A stretch of 41,967 nucleotides of DNA from contig DATGKD010000257.1 in the NCBI GenBank assembly GCA_035294855.1, forward strand, positions 1-41,967. Reading direction: 5' to 3'. The position numbers and the translations under genes are program-made. The notes below the pieces were generated by a model. The model was given only the letters and a program-made list of their open reading frames with translations. It was not told the origin of the DNA and did not search any database. Numbering within the stretch: the stretch's first letter is position 1; each line of letters starts with the position of its first letter. Shown here piece by piece: positions 7,128-16,282 of the stretch. The stretch is from DATGKD01 sp035294855 (GTDB taxonomy: Bacteria > Actinomycetota > Acidimicrobiia > Acidimicrobiales > UBA8190).

Positions 7128-8666
7128 TCAGTCGTCACCTCGTGACACGCGCCCGGTGGAAGCGCTCTGCACCAGCGAGCGGAGCGCTCGCCGGTCCACC
7201 TTCTCCATCGCGGTGCGGGGCAGCTCGGAAGTGACGACGAGGTCCTCGGGGAGCTTGTGGGCCGCCAACCGGTGGCGGGCGTGCTCACGGAGGGCTTGCA
7301 GTGTGGGCGGCTCATTCCCGGGGCGCGGCACCACCACGGCGACGCCGATCTCGCCCATGACCTCGTCGAGCCGCGGTGCCACGGCGACGTCGGCGACGGC
7401 GGGATGGTCGGCGAGGACGTTTTCGACCTCGAGCAGGAACACGTTGTAACCGCCGCGCACGTACATCTCCTTGCTCCGCCCCGCCAGGTGCAGGCGGCCG
7501 CGCTCGTCGACATGGCCGAGGTCGCCGGTGCGCACGGCGCCGTCGGCGGTGAAGACCGCGGCGGTGGCCTCCGGGTCGCGCCAGTAGCCGGTCATGACCG
7601 CGCCCGAGCGCAGGCACACGCCGCCGTCCTCGCCCGACGGCAGGACGCGATCGTCGTCGGAGCGGATGGTGAGCTCGACGCCGGGGCGCGCCCGACCGAC
7701 GCTCTCCTCGGCGTCCTCGGGCGGGTCCTCGGGCGTGGTGCCGACGCCCACCCCCGCCTCGGTGCACGTGTAGCGCACGACGACCGGGACACCGAAGGCC
7801 CGGCGCGCCTCGCGTACGAGCGCGGCCGTCGAAGGGCCGCCGCCCATGGCGATGAGCCGCACGCTCGAGACGTCGGTGGTCGGGAATCGCTCGTGGCGCA
7901 GCATGAGAGCCACCTGGGTGGGGATGCCGCCGAGCACCGTCACGCGGTGACGTTGCACCATGTCGAGCGCGTCACCCGCCGACCACCGCCGCATGAGGAA
8001 CGTCGTCCCGCCGCCCCGCAACGTCTGCGGCAGCTTGGTCATGTACCCGAGGTGTGCGAAGGACGTCGACGACAGGCCGCGGCCCCCGCCCCCCCACCGC
8101 CGGCCCCCGTCGATCTGCCCGACGGCGTCGAGCTGGCGGCCCGAGAACACCGCGCCCTTGGGGGCGCCCGTGGTGCCGGACGTGAACACGATGGCGACCG
8201 GCCGGTCCGGGTCGGGCCGAACCGGCGCGGCGTCCGCGGCGCCGGTGCGCAGCTCGGCCAGTGCGTCGTCGGGCGCGGTCTCGGCGTCCACCTCGAGCAC
8301 GTCGTCGACGGCGGGAAGGACTCCGGGCTGGGTGTCGCGAGCGAGCGACGGTGATGCGAGGACCAGGCGGGGCCGGGCGACCTCCAGGCAACGGCGACGT
8401 TCGGGGGGTGACAGCCGGTCGTTGACGCCCGCGGTGACCGCCCCGATCTTGGCGGCGGCCGCGTACGCCACGGCGTACGCCGGTCCCGACGGCAGGAGCA
8501 GTGCCACCACGTCGCCCTCGCTCACGCCGCGGGTGCGCAAGCCCGACGCCACCTCGTCCGACAACTGGTCGAGTCGGCCGTAGCTCAGGGCGAGCCCGTC
8601 CGGGGTGACGTACGCGGGGGTGGGGCCGTAACGAACGGCGGCTTCGCGTACGACGTCGCCCAGCAC
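7128..8666 (-). CDS. Acyl-CoA synthetase (AMP-forming)
   Basis: About 512 residues with complete ANL motifs: P-loop FTSGTTGAPKG (about 161-171), RYTCTEAG at A5, RTGDLGHVDERG at A7, RSKEMYVRGGYNVFLLEVE at A8, and the catalytic lysine in PRTAMEKVDRRALR near the C-terminus. GTG 8666 is the first usable start after the stop of the upstream amidohydrolase (8702), and the protein then begins VLGDVVREAAVRYG like its relatives. No clear ribosome binding site is seen, so the exact start is uncertain. Last gene of the TetR-amidohydrolase operon. Confidence 0.85.
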   Translation of the reverse strand: MLGDVVREAAVRYGPTPAYVTPDGLALSYGRLDQLSDEVASGLRTRGVSEGDVVALLLPSGPAYAVAYAAAAKIGAVTAGVNDRLSPPERRRCLEVARPRLVLASPSLARDTQPGVLPAVDDVLEVDAETAPDDALAELRTGAADAAPVRPDPDRPVAIVFTSGTTGAPKGAVFSGRQLDAVGQIDGGRRWGGGGRGLSSTSFAHLGYMTKLPQTLRGGGTTFLMRRWSAGDALDMVQRHRVTVLGGIPTQVALMLRHERFPTTDVSSVRLIAMGGGPSTAALVREARRAFGVPVVVRYTCTEAGVGVGTTPEDPPEDAEESVGRARPGVELTIRSDDDRVLPSGEDGGVCLRSGAVMTGYWRDPEATAAVFTADGAVRTGDLGHVDERGRLHLAGRSKEMYVRGGYNVFLLEVENVLADHPAVADVAVAPRLDEVMGEIGVAVVVPRPGNEPPTLQALREHARHRLAAHKLPEDLVVTSELPRTAMEKVDRRALRSLVQSASTGRVSRGDD

Positions 8667-8701
8667 GGCCGCGCCCGATGTGCCCGACGTGCCCAGCGCG
8701 T

Positions 8702-9925
8702 TCAGCGCGCGACGGGCTCGTCCGCGGGGGCGGGCTGGCCCGTGCCGACGTTCGCTGCTGGCGGCGCGCCCCGGGGCGGCAGGCGGTAGAGCTCGGCGGC
8801 GTTGGCGCCCAGGACCAACGCCTGGACGGCGGCGTCGAGCGGGGCGATCGTCCGCCGCAGCGTGTCCAGGGCGCCGGGGAACGTGGCGTCGTGGTGGGGG
8901 TAGTCCGAGCCCCACACGACGCGGTGCTCGCCGATGTACGGGGTGAGCGCCGGAAGGGTGTGCTCGTCGATTTCGTAGCTGACCCAGCACTGGCGGGCGA
9001 AGTACTCGCTGGGACGCAGGCGCAGGTCCGGGCAGAACCCCCCGAAGCTCTCGGCCTGCTCGTCGAGGCGCTCCAACCAGAACGGCACCCAGCCGCCCCC
9101 CGACTCCAAGAAGACCACCCGCAGCCCGGGGTGGTGCTCGAGCACCCCCCACGCGATCAGCTGCGCGCACGCCAGCATCTCTTCGAACGGGTGCGAGACG
9201 GCGTGCAGGACGAGGGGATTGAACGGACGGTCGGAACCGAGGGTGGGGACGATGACCGAGCTGCCTTCGTGCACGCCGATCGCCATGCCCGTCTCCTCGG
9301 CCGCGTCCCACAGCGGGTCGTAGGCACGGTCCGACAGGCTGCGCCCACAACAGGGGTTGGGGCGGACGAAGGCCGCGGCGAAGCCGAGCTCGTCGTGCGC
9401 CCGGCGCAGCTCGGCGGCCGCCGCGGCCGGGTCCTGGACAGGGAGCATCGCCGCCCCGAACAGGCGCGTGGCATCCGCCGCGCAGTACCGAGCCAGCCAG
9501 TCGTTGTACGCGCGGGCGATCGGAACCGCGGCGGCCGCGTCGTCGAGCGCCCAGAAGTAGAGGCCGATGGAGGGGAACAGGACGGCCTGATCGATGCCTT
9601 CGGCGTCCATGTCGGCGAGGCGCGCCACGGGGTCGGAGCCCCCCGGGTGGGCCTCCTCCAGGGTGCGGAACGACGACGGGTCGTCGAAGTGGGCGCCCGG
9701 TGTGGCCAGGGTCCCGAGGGGGACGGCCAGGATCTCGGTGTCGTCCACGACGACGTGCTCGAACCCGCCGGCGTCGCGCACGATGCGCGGCCGGTACGGA
9801 TCCGGGACTGCGTCCCAACAGGCGCGCGGTTCGACGACGTGGCCGTCGGCATCCACGACGACGGGCGCGCCGGCCGGCCCGCCCGGGGCGTGCCCCTCGC
9901 CGCCGGCGGCCGTGGCGCCGGTCAC
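8702..9925 (-). CDS. ACMSD-like amidohydrolase (PF04909), paralogue 1
   Basis: 407-residue TIM-barrel metalloenzyme of the amidohydrolase-2 family, which includes decarboxylases of the ACMSD/gamma-resorcylate type and some hydrolases. Metal-site signatures are VVDADGHVVEP (Asp25, Asp27, His29, Glu32), HAVSHPFEEM in the middle, VVFLESGGGWVPFWLERLDE, and the C-terminal WGSDYPHHDATFPG. The first metal motif is DxDxH rather than the HxH of true ACMSD, as in many uncharacterised actinobacterial members. GTG 9925 overlaps the upstream stop (GTGA), so the pair is translationally coupled. The reaction is unknown. Confidence 0.85.
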   Translation of the reverse strand: MTGATAAGGEGHAPGGPAGAPVVVDADGHVVEPRACWDAVPDPYRPRIVRDAGGFEHVVVDDTEILAVPLGTLATPGAHFDDPSSFRTLEEAHPGGSDPVARLADMDAEGIDQAVLFPSIGLYFWALDDAAAAVPIARAYNDWLARYCAADATRLFGAAMLPVQDPAAAAAELRRAHDELGFAAAFVRPNPCCGRSLSDRAYDPLWDAAEETGMAIGVHEGSSVIVPTLGSDRPFNPLVLHAVSHPFEEMLACAQLIAWGVLEHHPGLRVVFLESGGGWVPFWLERLDEQAESFGGFCPDLRLRPSEYFARQCWVSYEIDEHTLPALTPYIGEHRVVWGSDYPHHDATFPGALDTLRRTIAPLDAAVQALVLGANAAELYRLPPRGAPPAANVGTGQPAPADEPVAR

Positions 9926-11139
9926 GGGGCGTGGCGCCAGTCGTCGGAGGGGGGGAGCGGGTGGCGGAACAGCCGCGCCGCGTTCTCGGCGGCGATCAGG
10001 CGCGTCTCGTCCTCGGGCAGGTGCGCGAGCGCGGCGGCCAGGACCTCCTGGGTATCGGGCCACGTCGAATCGGCGTGCGGGTAGTCGCTCTCCGCCATGA
10101 TGTGGTCCACGCCGATGCGGTGCCGGAGCTCGATCACCGAAGGGTCGTCGATCGTGCAGAACCAGAAGTTGCGCCGGAGCACTTCGCTCGGCGCCAGCTC
10201 CGACGGCCATGACGTGCTCTCTGTCCCTGAGCCCGAATGGGCGAGGACATAGTCGACGCGGTCGAGCAGCATCGGGACCCACCCGATGCCCCCCTCCGAA
10301 AGCGCCACCGCGAGGTGGGGGAAACGCAGCGGCACCCCCGACCACAGCCATTCAGCGGCGGCGACGAGCGCGTTCACCGGGAACAGCGTGGGGAACAACT
10401 CGAACGGCGGGTCCGACGACGCGAACGGCGCCCACGCGGACGCGCCGGTGTGCAGGCAGAGCACCGTCTGGGTCTCCTCACAGGCCGCGAAGAACGGGTC
10501 CCACAAGCCGGAGAAGATCGAGGGCAGGCCGAGCTTGGAGGGGAACTCGGGGAAGCTCACCGCTTTGAAGCCGCGCGCCGCGTTGCGGCGGACCTCTTCG
10601 GCAGCAACCGGGATGTCGGCCAGCCAGGGAAGTTGCAGCGGGATGATGCGCTCCGGGTACGTGCCGGCCCACACGTCGATGTGCCAGTCGTTCCACGCGC
10701 GCAGGCATGCCAACCCCAGTTCGGGATCGTCCGAACGCGAGAAGACCGAGCCGCAGAAGCCCGCCACCAACGACGGGAAGCACAGAGACGCCCACACGCC
10801 GTTCAGGTCCATGTCGGCGATCCGGGCGTGGATGTCGAAGCAGCCCGGGCGCATTTCGTCGAAGCGCGACGGGTCCATGCTCCACGTGTCGCGTCGCCGG
10901 CCCGCCACCGCGTTCAGGCCCACGTTGGGGTAGGTCCGACCCTCGTAGACCCACTGCTGCACCCCGTTGTCCTGTTCGACGATGCGCGGGGCGCGCTCGG
11001 CGAGCTTCGCCGGGAGACGCCCCTCGAACAGGTCGGGGGGCTCGATGAGGTGGTCGTCCACCGAGATGACCGGTACCCGGATGGGCCTCGGGGCGGGATC
11101 CGGCAGGAGCACGGACTCGTGGTGGGCGCGAGCGGTCAT
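9922..11139 (-). CDS. ACMSD-like amidohydrolase (PF04909), paralogue 2
   Basis: 405 residues. Signatures are VISVDDHLIEPPDLF (Asp28, Asp29, His30, Glu33), LCLHTGASA mid-protein, ALSEGGIGWVPMLLDRVDY, and MAESDYPHADSTWP near the end. The start is ATG 11139, which overlaps the TetR stop (ATGA) and excludes the ten-residue upstream extension. It is clearly diverged from paralogue 1, so these are not recent duplicates and probably act on different substrates or as unlike subunits. It lies directly behind the TetR gene, in one operon with paralogue 1 and the CoA ligase. Confidence 0.85.
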   Translation of the reverse strand: MTARAHHESVLLPDPAPRPIRVPVISVDDHLIEPPDLFEGRLPAKLAERAPRIVEQDNGVQQWVYEGRTYPNVGLNAVAGRRRDTWSMDPSRFDEMRPGCFDIHARIADMDLNGVWASLCFPSLVAGFCGSVFSRSDDPELGLACLRAWNDWHIDVWAGTYPERIIPLQLPWLADIPVAAEEVRRNAARGFKAVSFPEFPSKLGLPSIFSGLWDPFFAACEETQTVLCLHTGASAWAPFASSDPPFELFPTLFPVNALVAAAEWLWSGVPLRFPHLAVALSEGGIGWVPMLLDRVDYVLAHSGSGTESTSWPSELAPSEVLRRNFWFCTIDDPSVIELRHRIGVDHIMAESDYPHADSTWPDTQEVLAAALAHLPEDETRLIAAENAARLFRHPLPPSDDWRHAP

Positions 11140-11798
11140 GGTCGCAGCGCCGCGGCGCAGAACCGCCACAGGTCCTCCGCGACGTCCGTCGGACTGTCGT
11201 CGATCTGGTGACAGATGAGCGCGTGGAGATGGGACACGACGACGTGGAAGAGCGTGCGGGCGAGACGCGCCGTGTCACCGGAGCGGACGGCTCCGCGCTC
11301 CTGGGCGCCGGCGACCTCGCGCTCGAAGAGCGCCACGAACGGGTGCAAGACGGCGCGCAGCTGCTCAGGGTGCGACTCCGCCAGGCGGAGGTGCTCGCGC
11401 ACGAGCGCGGCCGCGTAGGGGAGCCTCCCGTCCAACGACACGAAACGGAACAGGCCCTGCACGGCGCGCCGCAGACGTTCGTCGGGCGATCCCGCCTCGT
11501 CCACGTCGACGGCCAGGGCGGCGGCCCCCCGACGGGCGTCGTCGGCGAAGAGCGCCACGAGCAGCTCGTCCTTGCCGGCGAAGCAGCGGTAGAAGCTCTT
11601 GAGCGAGGTGCCCGCGCCCGCCACCACCTGGGTGACGGTGAAGCTCGGGCCGCCGGCCTCCCACATCAGGCGGCGCGCCGCCTCGACCAGCCGTTCGGCG
11701 ACGTCCGCCCGGTGGACCCGGGCCCCGTCGAGTGTCCGGCCGAGCGAGCCGTCGATCCGGGTCGTGGCCGGGGCGGTCTCACGCGGCTGGGACGCCAT
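11136..11798 (-). CDS. TetR-family transcriptional regulator
   Basis: 220 residues. The N-terminal helix-turn-helix covers about 33-78 (RADVAERLVEAARRL, FTVTQVVAGAGTSLKSFYRCF, KDELLVALF), and the rest is a ligand-binding helical domain. The position, divergent from an aldehyde dehydrogenase operon with a strong palindrome between them, suggests a local repressor that also controls itself, with a pathway intermediate (probably an acyl-CoA or aldehyde) as inducer; that is inference. ATG 11798. It is coupled by ATGA to the amidohydrolase downstream. Confidence 0.9.
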   Translation of the reverse strand: MASQPRETAPATTRIDGSLGRTLDGARVHRADVAERLVEAARRLMWEAGGPSFTVTQVVAGAGTSLKSFYRCFAGKDELLVALFADDARRGAAALAVDVDEAGSPDERLRRAVQGLFRFVSLDGRLPYAAALVREHLRLAESHPEQLRAVLHPFVALFEREVAGAQERGAVRSGDTARLARTLFHVVVSHLHALICHQIDDSPTDVAEDLWRFCAAALRP

Positions 11799-11809
11799 CG
11801 GCGAAGGAA

Positions 11810-11839
11810 ACTATCATCCCGGAGAACGGCATTCTCCGG
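11810..11839. promoter_or_regulatory. Divergent TetR/aldehyde dehydrogenase promoters with GGAGAA-N5-TTCTCC operator
   Basis: CCGGAGAA-CGGCA-TTCTCCGG (11819-11839) is a perfect palindrome with eight-base arms in the 55-base gap. Rightward, TATCAT (11812-11817) is a good -10 box, and its start near 11824 would fall inside the palindrome. Leftward, GATAGT (11815-11810) could serve tetR, with the palindrome just upstream. This is a typical autoregulated TetR operator layout. I saw no second copy of this palindrome in the window. Confidence 0.6.
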
Positions 11840-11853
11840 AGGGGAGGCGAACC

Positions 11854-13317
11854 GTGGGTGACGCCATCGGGCTGGTGATCGACGGGAGCGTGGTGCGGGG
11901 CGAGGAAGGCACCTACCCGGTGACCAATCCCGTCCGTCCGGCGGAGGTCGTTCTCGACGCGCCGTCCGCCTCGTCGGCGCAACTCGACGCCGCCGTCACC
12001 GCGGCGCGCCGCTCGCAGGCTGCTTGGGCCGCGCTCGACGTGCGCGAACGCGCCGAATTGGTGGGCAAGGCGGCCGCTGCCGCCGGGGCGGCCGTCGAGG
12101 CGCACGGGCTCGCCAACCTGCTCACCCGCGAGCACGGCAAGGTGGCGTGGGAGGCGCAGTTCGACGCGGGGACGATCGGCGGCATGGCGGGAGCGTTCGC
12201 GCCGATCGCCGCCGAGGCCCTGTCGGGCCGCACCATGGAGGGTGGCAACCGGCGCACCCGCGTCGTCCACCAGCCGCACGGCGTCGTCGCCGCGTTGTTG
12301 CCGTTCAACTGGCCGGTCTCGGTGTTCGGGAACAAGGTCCTGCCTGCCTTGCTCATGGGCAACACCGTCGTCGTCAAGGCCCCGCCCACCTGCCCGGGCG
12401 CGGTGCTGGCCGCGGCGGCCGCCCTGGCCGAGGCCCTTCCTCCCGGCGTCGTCAACGCGGTCAACGGGCCGGGCGCGGAACTCGGCGAGATGCTCGTGAC
12501 CCACCCCGGCGTCGACATGGTGTCCTTCACCGGGGGTGTCCCCACCGGCCGGGCCGTCATGGCCGCCGCCGCCGGGGCGGTGCGCCCCGTCGTGCTCGAG
12601 CTCGGCGGGAATGACCCCGCCATCGTGGCGCCCGACGTGGAAGTGGACGACGCGCTCGCCGAGAAGATCGTAGGGGCCACGTTCATCACGAGTGGGCAGG
12701 TGTGCATGGCGATCAAGCGCCTCTACGTGCCCGAGTCCAAGCGCGCCGCCATGGTGGAGGCACTCGTCGACCGGGTGTCGCGCGAAGTGGTGGGGGACGG
12801 CCTCGAGCCCGAGGTGACGATGGGCCCCGTCCACCGGCCCGCGGCCCGCGATCGCGTCGAGGCCATGCTCGCCGACGCCGACCGTCGCGGCGCGCGCGTG
12901 CACCGTCCGGCGCGCGTGCGCGACGTCGACGCCCAGGCGGGCGGGTACCTGGTCTCGCCGGCGATCGTCGAAGGAGCGTCCGAAGACGCCCCGATCGTGA
13001 GCGAAGAGCAGTTCGCCCCGGCGCTCCCGGTGCTCGGGTACACAGAGGTCGAGGAGGCCCTGGAGCGCGCCAACGCGTCGTCCTTCGGGTTGTGCGCGTC
13101 GATCTGGACGGGCGACACCGATCTGGCCGAGCGCGCCGCCGACCGCCTGCAGGCGGGCACCGTGTTCGTGAACAACCACGGCACCGCGGCCATGGACCAC
13201 CGCGCCCCGTTCGGTGGGTGGAAGCAGTCCGGTTACGGCGTGGAGCTGGGGCCGGAGGGGATGCTGGCGTTCACCCGGCCCAAGACGATTCTGGAATTCC
13301 CGGCCGCCACGGCGTGA
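11854..13317 (+). CDS. NAD(P)-dependent aldehyde dehydrogenase
   Basis: 487 residues, standard family length. Catalytic residues are Asn152 (LLPFNWP), Glu249 (LELGGND) and Cys284 (TSGQVCMAIK). The cofactor segment GNTVVVKAPPTCPG is at 169-182, and the C-terminal PFGGWKQSGYGVELG is present. It would oxidise an aldehyde to the acid, possibly supplying substrate to the CoA ligase of the opposite operon. GTG 11854 has a strong GGAGGGGAGG site; longer frames run through the operator. First gene of the rightward TetR-controlled operon. Confidence 0.92.
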   Translation: MGDAIGLVIDGSVVRGEEGTYPVTNPVRPAEVVLDAPSASSAQLDAAVTAARRSQAAWAALDVRERAELVGKAAAAAGAAVEAHGLANLLTREHGKVAWEAQFDAGTIGGMAGAFAPIAAEALSGRTMEGGNRRTRVVHQPHGVVAALLPFNWPVSVFGNKVLPALLMGNTVVVKAPPTCPGAVLAAAAALAEALPPGVVNAVNGPGAELGEMLVTHPGVDMVSFTGGVPTGRAVMAAAAGAVRPVVLELGGNDPAIVAPDVEVDDALAEKIVGATFITSGQVCMAIKRLYVPESKRAAMVEALVDRVSREVVGDGLEPEVTMGPVHRPAARDRVEAMLADADRRGARVHRPARVRDVDAQAGGYLVSPAIVEGASEDAPIVSEEQFAPALPVLGYTEVEEALERANASSFGLCASIWTGDTDLAERAADRLQAGTVFVNNHGTAAMDHRAPFGGWKQSGYGVELGPEGMLAFTRPKTILEFPAATA

Positions 13318-13366
13318 CGGTCGCCGAGCCGCCGGGCGCGCGCCCGGCTTCACAGGAGGTACGCCG

Positions 13367-15094
13367 ATGCTCGACCTGTTGATCCGGGGCGGCACGGTGG
13401 TGGACGGGACCGGGGCGGCGGCTCGTCGCGCCGACGTGGGGGTGCGCGACGGGCGGGTGGTGGCCGTGGGGGAGGTGGACGAGGCCGCGGCCCACCGCAT
13501 CGACGCCGGAGGCCTCATGGTCGTCCCCGGATTCGTCGACCTGCACACCCACTACGACGCCCAGCTGTCCTGGGACCCGACGGCGAGCCCGTCCCCGCTC
13601 CACGGCGTCACCACCGTGGTGGGCGGCAACTGCGGCTTCTCGCTCGCACCGGCCGGCCCGGCGCACGCCGACTACCTCACCCGCATGATGGCCCGGGTCG
13701 AGGGCATGCCCATCTCGGCCCTGGAGCACCTCGACTGGTCGTGGTCGTCGTTCGGCGAGTGGCTGGCGCGCTTCGACGGCGCCATCGCCGTGAACGCCGG
13801 GTTCCTCGTCGGCCACTCGGCGCTGCGCCGCGTGGTCATGGGGGAGCGCGCCGTCGGCTCGGCGGCCACCGCCGAGGAGACGAGCGCCATGCGCGCGCTC
13901 CTGGCCCGCTGCCTCGAGGAGGGCGCACTCGGCTTTTCGACCTCGCAGGCCCACACCCACAACGACGGTGACGGCATGCCGGTGCCGTCGCGCTCGGCCG
14001 AGCGTGAGGAGCTGGAGGCGCTGTGCGCCGAATTGTCGGGGCATCCCGGCACCACGCTCGAGCTCATCCTGCCCGGGTGTCTGAACGGCTTCAGCGACAG
14101 CGAAGTCGAGTTGATGACGTCCCTGTCGCTGCTGGCCGACCGTCCCGCCAACTGGAACGTGCTCGGCGTGTCCGCCCTCAACCCCGGGGCGGCGGACCAT
14201 CAGCTCGCCGCGTCGACGGCCGCCGCGGCGCGCGGTGCCACCGTCGTGGCGCTGACGCTGCCGCACACGATGAAGATCCGCTTGTCGTTCGAGCACGGCG
14301 CCATCATCGATGCCCTCCCGGGCTGGCGCGAGCTCTTCGCGCTCCCGGTGGACGAGCGCATGGCGCGTCTGTCGGACCCGGCCGAGCGCGCCCGGCTCGA
14401 CGAGGGAGCCAAGTCCAAGGACGCCGGCATCATCGGCGCCCTCGCCCGGTGGGAGAACCTCCTCATCGACGAGACGTTCAGCGCCGCCAACCGGGCCTAC
14501 GAGGGACGGTCGGTGGGATCGGTGGCCAAGGAGACCGGCCAGGATCCGTTCGACGCGCTCGTCGACGTCGTGCTCGCCGACAAGCTGCGCACCGGGCTGC
14601 GGCCACCGATCGGCGAATCCGATGCCGACTGGGAGCTGCGCGCCAAGGTGTGGCGTGACCCGCGCACGGTGGTGGGCGGCTCCGACGCCGGCGCGCATCT
14701 GGACGTGATGTGCGGGGCGATCTACTCGACCTCCCTCCTCGGTGACGGCGTGCGTTCGCGCCAGCTGCTTTCCTGGGAGGAGGCGGTGCACCAGCTGACC
14801 GAGGTGCCCGCCCGCCTGTACGGGCTGCGCGACCGCGGCCGGGTCGCCGAGGGTTGGTGGGCGGACCTCGTGCTGTTCGACCCCGAGCGGATCGGGCACG
14901 GCCCGGAGCGGACGCGCGACGACCTTCCCGGGGGCGCCAGCCGGCTGTTCGCCGAGGCCGACGGCATCGAGCACGTCGTGGTGAACGGGACCGAGATCGT
15001 GCAGTCCGGCACGTTCACCGGGTCCGTGCCCGGGGCGGTGCTGCGCTCGGGGGCCGACACCCAGACGGTGCACGCCGGGGCGGGGGCCGCCTGA
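13367..15094 (+). CDS. N-acyl-D-amino-acid deacylase-like amidohydrolase
   Basis: 575-residue amidohydrolase-superfamily protein of the D-aminoacylase/dihydroorotase-like branch. It has an N-terminal beta-sandwich (LLIRGGTVVDGTG), the metal motif LHTHYDAQLSWD (His60, His62), VVGGNCGFSLAP, GGSDAGAHLDVM for the C-terminal metal aspartate, and ends with a second beta-sandwich (GWWADLVLFDPERI). Such proteins hydrolyse amide bonds, but many neighbours in actinobacterial catabolic clusters are uncharacterised. ATG 13367 follows a CAGGAGGT site. Its stop shares one base with the next start. Confidence 0.85.
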   Translation: MLDLLIRGGTVVDGTGAAARRADVGVRDGRVVAVGEVDEAAAHRIDAGGLMVVPGFVDLHTHYDAQLSWDPTASPSPLHGVTTVVGGNCGFSLAPAGPAHADYLTRMMARVEGMPISALEHLDWSWSSFGEWLARFDGAIAVNAGFLVGHSALRRVVMGERAVGSAATAEETSAMRALLARCLEEGALGFSTSQAHTHNDGDGMPVPSRSAEREELEALCAELSGHPGTTLELILPGCLNGFSDSEVELMTSLSLLADRPANWNVLGVSALNPGAADHQLAASTAAAARGATVVALTLPHTMKIRLSFEHGAIIDALPGWRELFALPVDERMARLSDPAERARLDEGAKSKDAGIIGALARWENLLIDETFSAANRAYEGRSVGSVAKETGQDPFDALVDVVLADKLRTGLRPPIGESDADWELRAKVWRDPRTVVGGSDAGAHLDVMCGAIYSTSLLGDGVRSRQLLSWEEAVHQLTEVPARLYGLRDRGRVAEGWWADLVLFDPERIGHGPERTRDDLPGGASRLFAEADGIEHVVVNGTEIVQSGTFTGSVPGAVLRSGADTQTVHAGAGAA

Positions 15095-16203
15095 TGGCCC
15101 GGACGGGCACGTCGGTGCGCGCCGCCGTGGTGCACGAGGTCGGTGCTCCGTTCGTGGTGGAGGACATCGAGCTGGCTGCGGTCGGTCCCCACGACGTGCG
15201 CGTCCGCATGGCCGCGAGCGGCGTCTGCCACTCCGACCTGTCGGTCCAGAAGGGGACGATCCCGTTCATGTTCCCGACCGTCCTCGGACACGAGGGTGCC
15301 GGTGTCGTCGTCGAGGTGGGACCGGCGGTCACGCGGGTGGCGCCCGGTGACCACGTGGTCCTCACCTGGATGCCCGCCTGCAGGAGCTGTTTCTGGTGCC
15401 TGTCCGGCCAGGCGATGCTGTGCGACCGGGGGCTCGCCGAGTCGCTGTCGGGCCCGTACGCGAGCCTCGACGGCCGACCGCTCGTCCGGGGCCTGGGCAC
15501 CGCCACCTTCGGCGAGCAAACCCTCGTGCCCGAGGGCGAGGTGGTGCGCATCGACCCGTCGGTGCCGCTGGAGCTGGCCGCGCTGGTGGGTTGCGCGCTC
15601 GCCACGGGCGTCGGTGCCGTGTGGCACACGGCGCGCGTCGCCCCGGGTTCGACCGTGGCCGTCATCGGGTGCGGTGGCGTCGGGCTGTCGGTGATCCAGG
15701 GCGCGCGGCTGGCGGGCGCGTCGCAGATCGTGGCCGTCGACCGCGTCGCCACCAAGCTCAAGCTGGCCGAGTCCATGGGGGCGACCGCCGTCGTCGACTC
15801 GTCGAACGGAGACCCGGTCGAGGCGGTGCGCAGCCACACCTCTGGCCGGGGGGCGGACTACGCCTTCGAGGTGGTGGGCCGGAGCGAGACCATCCGGACC
15901 GCGTTCGCGTGCACGCGGCGCGGCGGGGCCACCGTGCTCGTGGGGGCGGGCTCGCCCTCGGACACGCTGTCGTTCTCGGCCTTCGAGCTTTTCGTCGACG
16001 CCAAGACCGTCGTCGGCTGCGTGTACGGGTCGACCGACGCGGACCGCGACTTTCCCGTGCTGGTCGACCTGGTGGCGCGCGGGGTGATCGACGCCAGCGG
16101 GCTCGTCAGCCGGCGTATCGGCCTCGACGACATCAACGACGCGTTCCGAGCCATGGAGGCGGGCGAGGTGGCGCGCAGCGTCATCGTGTACGACGGCGCA
16201 TGA
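15094..16203 (+). CDS. Zinc-dependent alcohol dehydrogenase (MDR family, class III-like)
   Basis: 369 residues. Catalytic zinc ligands are Cys45 (GVCHSD), His66/Glu67 (GHEGAG) and probably the Cys in VGCALATG. The structural zinc lobe has Cys96, 99, 102 and 110. NAD binding is by VIGCGGVGLSVIQ. The VGCALATGVGAVWHTA segment resembles class III and NDMA-type dehydrogenases of actinobacteria. It probably produces the aldehyde used by the aldehyde dehydrogenase of the same operon. The start overlaps the upstream stop (TGATG), indicating coupling. Confidence 0.9.
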   Translation: MARTGTSVRAAVVHEVGAPFVVEDIELAAVGPHDVRVRMAASGVCHSDLSVQKGTIPFMFPTVLGHEGAGVVVEVGPAVTRVAPGDHVVLTWMPACRSCFWCLSGQAMLCDRGLAESLSGPYASLDGRPLVRGLGTATFGEQTLVPEGEVVRIDPSVPLELAALVGCALATGVGAVWHTARVAPGSTVAVIGCGGVGLSVIQGARLAGASQIVAVDRVATKLKLAESMGATAVVDSSNGDPVEAVRSHTSGRGADYAFEVVGRSETIRTAFACTRRGGATVLVGAGSPSDTLSFSAFELFVDAKTVVGCVYGSTDADRDFPVLVDLVARGVIDASGLVSRRIGLDDINDAFRAMEAGEVARSVIVYDGA

Positions 16204-16282
16204 CGCCGGACCCCGGGGGACGCCATCGAGGGCCATCGACGCCGTGACGACTGACGACAGCATCACCCGAAGGGAGCCGGAG

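Noticed and set aside
14115..14128. Near match TGAC-GTCCCT-GTCG inside the D-aminoacylase-like gene
   Set aside because: One mismatch in the conserved half-site and within coding sequence; not counted as an operator.
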